From positions 36,615 through 100,614 of the forward strand of contig QCMT01000001.1 of the NCBI GenBank assembly GCA_003213625.1: DNA of 64,000 bases. The letters are read 5' to 3'. Source of the stretch: OCS155 cluster bacterium AG-422-J23 (GTDB taxonomy: Bacteria; Actinomycetota; Acidimicrobiia; Actinomarinales; Actinomarinaceae). The notes under the pieces were generated by a model. The model ran no database searches. It saw only the letters and a list, made by a program, of their open reading frames with translations, and had not been told where the DNA came from. The position numbers and the translations under genes are program-made. Below, one piece after another: positions 59,659 through 64,000 of the stretch (position 1 is its first letter; every line of letters begins with the position of its first letter).

Positions 59659-61644
59659 GTGAGTGAAAACAAAAAATTGAGTAAATTAAATTCTCGCACC
59701 TTAGGTTCAATATTTGCAATTTCTCTTTTAATTCCACAAAACATCGGTATTAATCTTCTTGGAATCAATTTTGAAGATATCCCATTAATAGTCATCTTTT
59801 TTGTATTGTTGATTCTTAAAATACAGAATTTTACTTTACAAAAATTCGACATTTTATTTTTATCTTTTTTAGGAATCTTTATAATTTATACAACTTTTTT
59901 GGTAAGCGAATTTAAATTATTTAATCAAACTAACTTGAGATTTTATTTTTATTTTATGCTCTCTTATTTGTGTATAGATTTACTTCAAAAAAATGAAAAT
60001 CGAATTATCGAACTTTTTGAACCTTTAGGTCTTGTGATGTTGGCTAATTTCATAGTTATAATTTTTCAAATTCAACTACCTGGAACAATTGATGGGTGGG
60101 TGTTGAACAATACTGATAGTATAAATCCATTTGCATCAGGCAGACTAGGTGGTTTCCAAGGTGGAGGACCTAATGTAATAGGTATAATATGCGCAATTTA
60201 TTGTTTACTATGTGTTCACAAATTAATTATTTCAGGAAATATAAGAACTTTTTTACTTGAAGATAGACTCAACGCGTCCTTACTTTTTATTTCACTGATT
60301 AATCTAATCTTTACATTTTCTAGAGGATCATATCTTGCATTATTTATTGGCTTACTAACTTTAATTATTTTTTCTGAAAAAATTGATAAGGCTATTAAAA
60401 CTTATTTTGTCACAAGTCTAAGTCTTATCGTAGTCTTTTCAATTTACACATTTCCAGGAATATTCCTTAAGGAAACCAATAGGTCTTTTCTTAATTCCCT
60501 AGGAGCAAAAAATACAGAAATTTTTATCGGTGTAGGAGGTGGAAACTATATTAAAAGCGTTTATGAAGAATACTTAGTTACTTTGGATGAGGATATACTT
60601 TTTGATGAATTCAATATTACCTATTCAGAAGAAGAAAGGTCAAGATTTTTAGATTCTACAGAAAATGAAATTTCAATGCCTGTTGAAGGCTTTCTTAAAT
60701 TAAGTTTTGATTATCAAGACAATTTGTTACCAAGATCAATTATTTCTTTTTATTACTCAAATGACGGTTCAAATTGGAATCAATTAGGTTTCGACCATAC
60801 AAGTGGAGTAGTAATTGATTTAATTGAAAATGATTCTTTTTTTGAGGTTGGTGGATGGGCAGATGGTCAATCTCCTGGGGATCAATACCTTAGTGGATTT
60901 GTTAAAAGGGCAATTATTCAGACAGATAACTATAAAAGAGAATACAACTTTTCAAAAGAAAACAGAGATATTGACTATTTATTACTCACTCCATTAAATA
61001 AAAATCAATATGAAAGTCAAGTCGAATACAATGATAATTCTATAAGACTTGAAAGACCCAGAAGTTACTGGGTAGCTTTGCCAAATGAAGTTAATTTGTC
61101 TGGAAAAGATTTTGAGATAACTCTTGAATTAAATCTTCAATCAGTCCCAAAAGGTCATGAAACATTGTTTAGTCAAAGTTCAATCTTAAGACTTAATGAG
61201 GAATTTAATGACCAATCATGGAAGTGGTCAGTTATTGATGGTAGGATGTATTTCTTTTGGATTGAAAATGTAACATCCGGATATTCTAATTTTGTTGGTG
61301 GACAGAGTTTGAGATCTGGAAAACTAATTTCAAAAAATGGAGTATTTGATTCTGTAATTTCTGATTTCTCATTATCCCAATATGATGAGATTACTACCTC
61401 GCATAATGGCTTTTTAACTATGTCTGTAGAATATGGGCTATTCCCAATCTTGATAATTATATTTTTGATTGCATATTCATTAATTAAGAATTTTAAAAGA
61501 ATATTTGGATTTGAAATTGCCTTATTATTAATGCTTATTGTACAAAATCTTACAAACGATCTAGTTTACGCACCAGATATTGGAATTTACTTCTGGCTAA
61601 TTCCGATATATTTCATTTCCAATTCTTTAAGAGTCCAGAACTAA
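59659..61644 (+). CDS. O-antigen ligase/polymerase-like protein with large LamG-like extracytoplasmic insert
   Basis: A 661-residue membrane protein starting at GTG 59659, two bases after a tRNA. Residues 1-285 carry about eight to nine helices, including FTFSRGSYLALFIGLLTL, a typical WaaL/Wzy helix. The last part (about 575-661) has the ligase signature TSHNGFLTMSVEYGL and further helices. Between them about 290 residues face outside and look beta-rich: SMPVEGFLKLSFDYQDN, SFYYSNDGSNWNQLGF, and a second module YWVALPNEVNLSGKDFEITL with Trp and Asp residues like concanavalin/LamG folds. Normal loops in this family are tens of residues up to about 100. The insert may bind sugars or wall. The 3' end overlaps the LCP gene by 18 bases. 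Confidence 0.68.
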   Translation: MSENKKLSKLNSRTLGSIFAISLLIPQNIGINLLGINFEDIPLIVIFFVLLILKIQNFTLQKFDILFLSFLGIFIIYTTFLVSEFKLFNQTNLRFYFYFMLSYLCIDLLQKNENRIIELFEPLGLVMLANFIVIIFQIQLPGTIDGWVLNNTDSINPFASGRLGGFQGGGPNVIGIICAIYCLLCVHKLIISGNIRTFLLEDRLNASLLFISLINLIFTFSRGSYLALFIGLLTLIIFSEKIDKAIKTYFVTSLSLIVVFSIYTFPGIFLKETNRSFLNSLGAKNTEIFIGVGGGNYIKSVYEEYLVTLDEDILFDEFNITYSEEERSRFLDSTENEISMPVEGFLKLSFDYQDNLLPRSIISFYYSNDGSNWNQLGFDHTSGVVIDLIENDSFFEVGGWADGQSPGDQYLSGFVKRAIIQTDNYKREYNFSKENRDIDYLLLTPLNKNQYESQVEYNDNSIRLERPRSYWVALPNEVNLSGKDFEITLELNLQSVPKGHETLFSQSSILRLNEEFNDQSWKWSVIDGRMYFFWIENVTSGYSNFVGGQSLRSGKLISKNGVFDSVISDFSLSQYDEITTSHNGFLTMSVEYGLFPILIIIFLIAYSLIKNFKRIFGFEIALLLMLIVQNLTNDLVYAPDIGIYFWLIPIYFISNSLRVQN

Positions 61645-62760
61645 ATTTTTTTCCAGAAAATTATAAATAGAATCGTTTAGAACTAATACTTGCCTTCCAT
61701 CATTTAATGTAAGGTAATCAACAGGTGTTGTAAATTTTTGAATATTAGTTAAATCAATATTTCTAAAAGTCCATAGAATTTCAACTGCTTTATTTATTGA
61801 TAAATTTTCATCGATAATAAATGAGTTTTCCAAAGCTTTTATAAATGAATTGAGTTCATTTAGAGATTCAAATTCTTTTAATTCATTGATTAACTGCATT
61901 ACAACATATTGTTGCCTGTCAATTCTTGTAAGATCACTAACTCCAGGCATAGGTTTCCACTCAGATACATCATTTCCTTCATTATCAATAAGTTTTTCAC
62001 CAACTAATTCTTCAGTTGATCGTGAAACGACCCAATTCAAAGTAGTAAGACCATTAACTGTCTGACATCCTTTTTGTAATTCAAAGCTAAATCCTTCACG
62101 TTGAGTTTTATCAACACAAATTTCGATACCATCCACTGAGTCAATAATTTCCTCAAAGCCTTCAAAGTCAAAGCTTGCAAAATTTGTTACCCGTATTCCA
62201 GAAATACTATATATGGCTGCAGCTAAATTTTCTGCTCTGCCCCCACACTCATTTTTACTGTACGCTGCATTAATCCTCTCTAATTTCCCTGTACAATTAT
62301 TTTTTATTAATAGATCACGAGGAAATGAAAGTAGAGTAATTTCTTTTGATGATTTCTCAACAAGCCCAAGAATGATTACATCTGCTCGCTTTCCTGTTAC
62401 TTCACCTCTTGTTAAGGCAATTTCTTCAGACCTTTCATCAGAACCAATCAATAAATACACGTCAAAATTTGTTATCTCTTTTTCAAATTCATTAAATACA
62501 AGTACCTTATCAATGTCTGATATTTCTTCTTCTGTCAAAACCAATTCATCTATAGATGCAATAGAATCTTTGGTATTTTGATCATTATTCTGATCAATAT
62601 TTTGCTCAATTGTTGTAGTGGTAACACCTTCTATAATGTCGTCAATGACTTCTTGATCAAATTCTTCAGTTTCTAAATCTGGAATAAAATTTAAAATTAT
62701 TATTGTTGCAAGGACAATTATACCTAAAAATAAATATGTATATTTATTGAAAATTTTCAT
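61627..62760 (-). CDS. LytR-CpsA-Psr (LCP) family glycopolymer ligase
   Basis: A 377-residue protein with an N-terminal membrane helix (about residues 8-25), an acidic Gln/Asn/Thr-rich linker (about 35-75), and the extracytoplasmic LCP domain: NFDVYLLIGSDERSEE, GKRADVIILGLV with a conserved Arg-Ala-Asp for pyrophosphate binding, LSFPRDLLI, and INAAYSKNECGG. LCP enzymes move glycopolymers from undecaprenyl carriers onto peptidoglycan. I chose ATG 62760; an upstream start at 62787 adds nine residues that overlap the opposite gene start. It diverges from the sugar nucleotidyltransferase gene. Confident call. Confidence 0.9.
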   Translation of the reverse strand: MKIFNKYTYLFLGIIVLATIIILNFIPDLETEEFDQEVIDDIIEGVTTTTIEQNIDQNNDQNTKDSIASIDELVLTEEEISDIDKVLVFNEFEKEITNFDVYLLIGSDERSEEIALTRGEVTGKRADVIILGLVEKSSKEITLLSFPRDLLIKNNCTGKLERINAAYSKNECGGRAENLAAAIYSISGIRVTNFASFDFEGFEEIIDSVDGIEICVDKTQREGFSFELQKGCQTVNGLTTLNWVVSRSTEELVGEKLIDNEGNDVSEWKPMPGVSDLTRIDRQQYVVMQLINELKEFESLNELNSFIKALENSFIIDENLSINKAVEILWTFRNIDLTNIQKFTTPVDYLTLNDGRQVLVLNDSIYNFLEKNLVLDS

Positions 62761-62786
62761 ACAATACCAAATTACATAATATAACA

Positions 62787-63518
62787 ATGTATTCTTTAGT
62801 TGTGGAAAATATAAAATGTATTATTGCTGCAGGTGGCCTTGGAACAAGATTACAAGAATTTAGAGAAAATAAATCTACAAAAATACTTTTAGACGTAAAT
62901 GGAACCCCCATGATTAATCGACAGATATCTCAACTTGTTGACTGGGGAATGAGAAAATTTGTAATTATAACTAACCCGGAATACTTCAATATGATACAAG
63001 AAGTTACTCTTGGTGAATTTAAAGATTTAGAAATAGAATTTACTCTTCAAGAAGAACCAAAAGGGATATCACATGCTTTATATCAAGCAAGAGATTATGT
63101 AGATGAAAATGAGAAAATATTTTTTGTTTTAGGCGATAACTTTTTTGAAAATAATCCAATTAAAGATTTTGATTTCAAAAATTTTCATGAAGGGGCATGT
63201 ATATTCACAACTGAAGTAAAGAACCCAGAGGAATTTGGAGTAGCCGAGATGGATATTGACGGAAAGGTTCTTTCAATTGAGGAAAAGCCAACAAATCCTA
63301 AATCGAATGATGCCGTTGTGGGTTTATACATGTTTGATAATTCTGTTTTTAATAAGATTGATACTTTAGTGCCATCTGCCAGGGGAGAATATGAAATTAC
63401 AGATTTATGTAATATTTTTGTTTCAGAAAATAAATGTATGAACTTAAATATAAATGGCTGGTGGATCGATGCAGGAACTCCTGAAAGAATTATTGAACTC
63501 GAAGAAAAGTTAAGTTAA
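62787..63518 (+). CDS. Sugar nucleotidyltransferase (RmlA/GlmU-like)
   Basis: A 243-residue enzyme that activates a sugar-1-phosphate. The pyrophosphorylase signature GGLGTRLQEFRENKSTKIL is in residues 16-34, followed by GTPMINRQI, VLGDNFFENNP with the metal-binding Asp, VAEMDIDGKVLSIEEKP and GWWIDAGTPERI. These fit glucose-1-phosphate thymidylyl- or uridylyl-transferases. A -10-like CATAAT ends seven bases before the ATG, so a leaderless mRNA is likely. Overlaps the convergent transferase gene by nine bases. Family confident, nucleotide unknown. Confidence 0.88.
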   Translation: MYSLVVENIKCIIAAGGLGTRLQEFRENKSTKILLDVNGTPMINRQISQLVDWGMRKFVIITNPEYFNMIQEVTLGEFKDLEIEFTLQEEPKGISHALYQARDYVDENEKIFFVLGDNFFENNPIKDFDFKNFHEGACIFTTEVKNPEEFGVAEMDIDGKVLSIEEKPTNPKSNDAVVGLYMFDNSVFNKIDTLVPSARGEYEITDLCNIFVSENKCMNLNINGWWIDAGTPERIIELEEKLS

Positions 63519-64000
63519 AACCTTCAATCTTATAGAAATTAAGTAAGTTAGAAAATAAACAGTAAATAAAACTCCAATAATTAAAAGAGATAATTGGGTT
63601 GAAGTAAAAATTGATAGATAAATTAATAAAAATGTTCCAAGACTATAAATTAGAAATATTGAGAGAACGGTTTTTTCAGAAAATCCTTTTGCAAGTAATC
63701 GATGTGAAATATGGTCTGTTCCACCGATAGTAGGTGATTTACCAATACTAATTCTGTAGGTAACAACAACAAGAAAATCTATCAAGGGAACGGAAAATAC
63801 TAACAAAATTGGGCTCAGTGTAGTTGAATAAACTGTAACATCTTTTGGGACCCAATTATAAATAATACTCATAAATCCTAGACAAAAACCTATAAATAAA
63901 CTTCCAGAATCCCCAAAGTATAGTTTTGCAGGTGGGAAATTGAAAAATAAAAAACCTCCAATTGCACAAAGTAGAAGAATAGAAATATCTGTTAACTTAT
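63510..64000 (-). CDS. Polyprenyl-phosphate sugar-phosphate transferase (WecA/TagO/MraY superfamily), C-terminal part
   Basis: The reading frame on the minus strand is open to the window edge, so the N-terminal part is missing; about 163 residues are visible. It contains AKLYFGDSGSLFIGFCLG, the conserved GDSGS...GF loop of glycosyltransferase family 4-type (MraY/WecA) enzymes, followed by a membrane helix and a DHISHRLLAKGFSEKTVL cytosolic loop, equivalent to the HIHHRL motif, then three more helices. It links a sugar phosphate to undecaprenyl phosphate, the first step of wall teichoic- or arabinogalactan-like polymers. Its neighbours LCP and a sugar activator agree. Confident family call. 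Confidence 0.88.
   Translation of the reverse strand, partial: KLTDISILLLCAIGGFLFFNFPPAKLYFGDSGSLFIGFCLGFMSIIYNWVPKDVTVYSTTLSPILLVFSVPLIDFLVVVTYRISIGKSPTIGGTDHISHRLLAKGFSEKTVLSIFLIYSLGTFLLIYLSIFTSTQLSLLIIGVLFTVYFLTYLISIRLKVLT

Overview
The window is 64 kb of compact, AT-rich bacterial DNA (roughly one third G+C by eye). Genes sit a few bases apart or overlap by 4 to 23 bp, and there is no insertion sequence, CRISPR array or rRNA. Gene order is typically actinobacterial: tig-clpP-clpX-valS-folC-ndk-mreBCD-mrdA-rodA-rng-rplU-rpmA-obg-proB-proA ... nadD-rsfS; rph-rdgB; leuS-holA-rpsT-lepA; rsmE-HIT-phoH-HD-ybeY-uppS-glyS-dnaG. That order combined with such low G+C and small spacers suggests a streamlined marine actinobacterium of the Candidatus Actinomarinales type. 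This taxonomic call is inference from gene order and composition, not from a marker search.

Positions 1-9.5 kb are the accessory part. They hold the tail of a von Willebrand A protein, two unrecognised genes, a Nudix/NrtR-like regulator diverging from a small TIR-domain protein, a tandem paralogous pair of PH-like small proteins, a tiny membrane protein, a membrane-anchored Vsr/DUF559-like nuclease followed by an in-frame open extension, a metzincin-type protease plus lipoprotein pair, and a 485-residue protein that reads as two consecutive Cas4/AddB-like iron-sulfur nuclease modules. The content resembles a defence or genome-conflict neighbourhood, but no known complete system is recognisable.

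Positions 9.5-18 kb carry central metabolism: aconitase, pdxH, rph, rdgB, a citramalate synthase (isoleucine precursor pathway), acetyl-CoA synthetase and a hotdog thioesterase. The citramalate synthase gene is preceded by a complete isoleucine attenuator: promoter, an eight-residue leader peptide with five isoleucines, and two hairpins, the second a terminator. Six tRNA genes follow (Leu and Lys on the minus strand; Pro, Gly, Arg and His on the plus strand).

Positions 18.5-39.5 kb form one long plus-strand block for protein quality control, wall elongation (MreBCD-PBP2-RodA), RNase E/G, L21/L27, Obg, proline synthesis, a MoxR/vWA pair and NAD synthesis. A small K+ channel gene lies on the minus strand between nadD and rsfS.

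Positions 40.3-45.9 kb hold a surface-glycan locus (flippase, polymerase, glycosyltransferase) with serC and a miniature DUF1015-like gene embedded in it. Positions 45.8-59.1 kb carry translation, replication and signalling housekeeping genes. Positions 59.2-64 kb contain two tRNAs, an SCP2 protein and a second envelope locus: a polymerase/ligase with a giant insert, an LCP ligase, a sugar nucleotidyltransferase and a truncated lipid-phosphate sugar transferase.

Several operon heads have a -10 hexamer placed so that transcription would start at or within a few bases of the ATG, suggesting frequent leaderless mRNAs, while internal or isolated genes such as tig, rng and the SCP2 gene have clear Shine-Dalgarno sequences.
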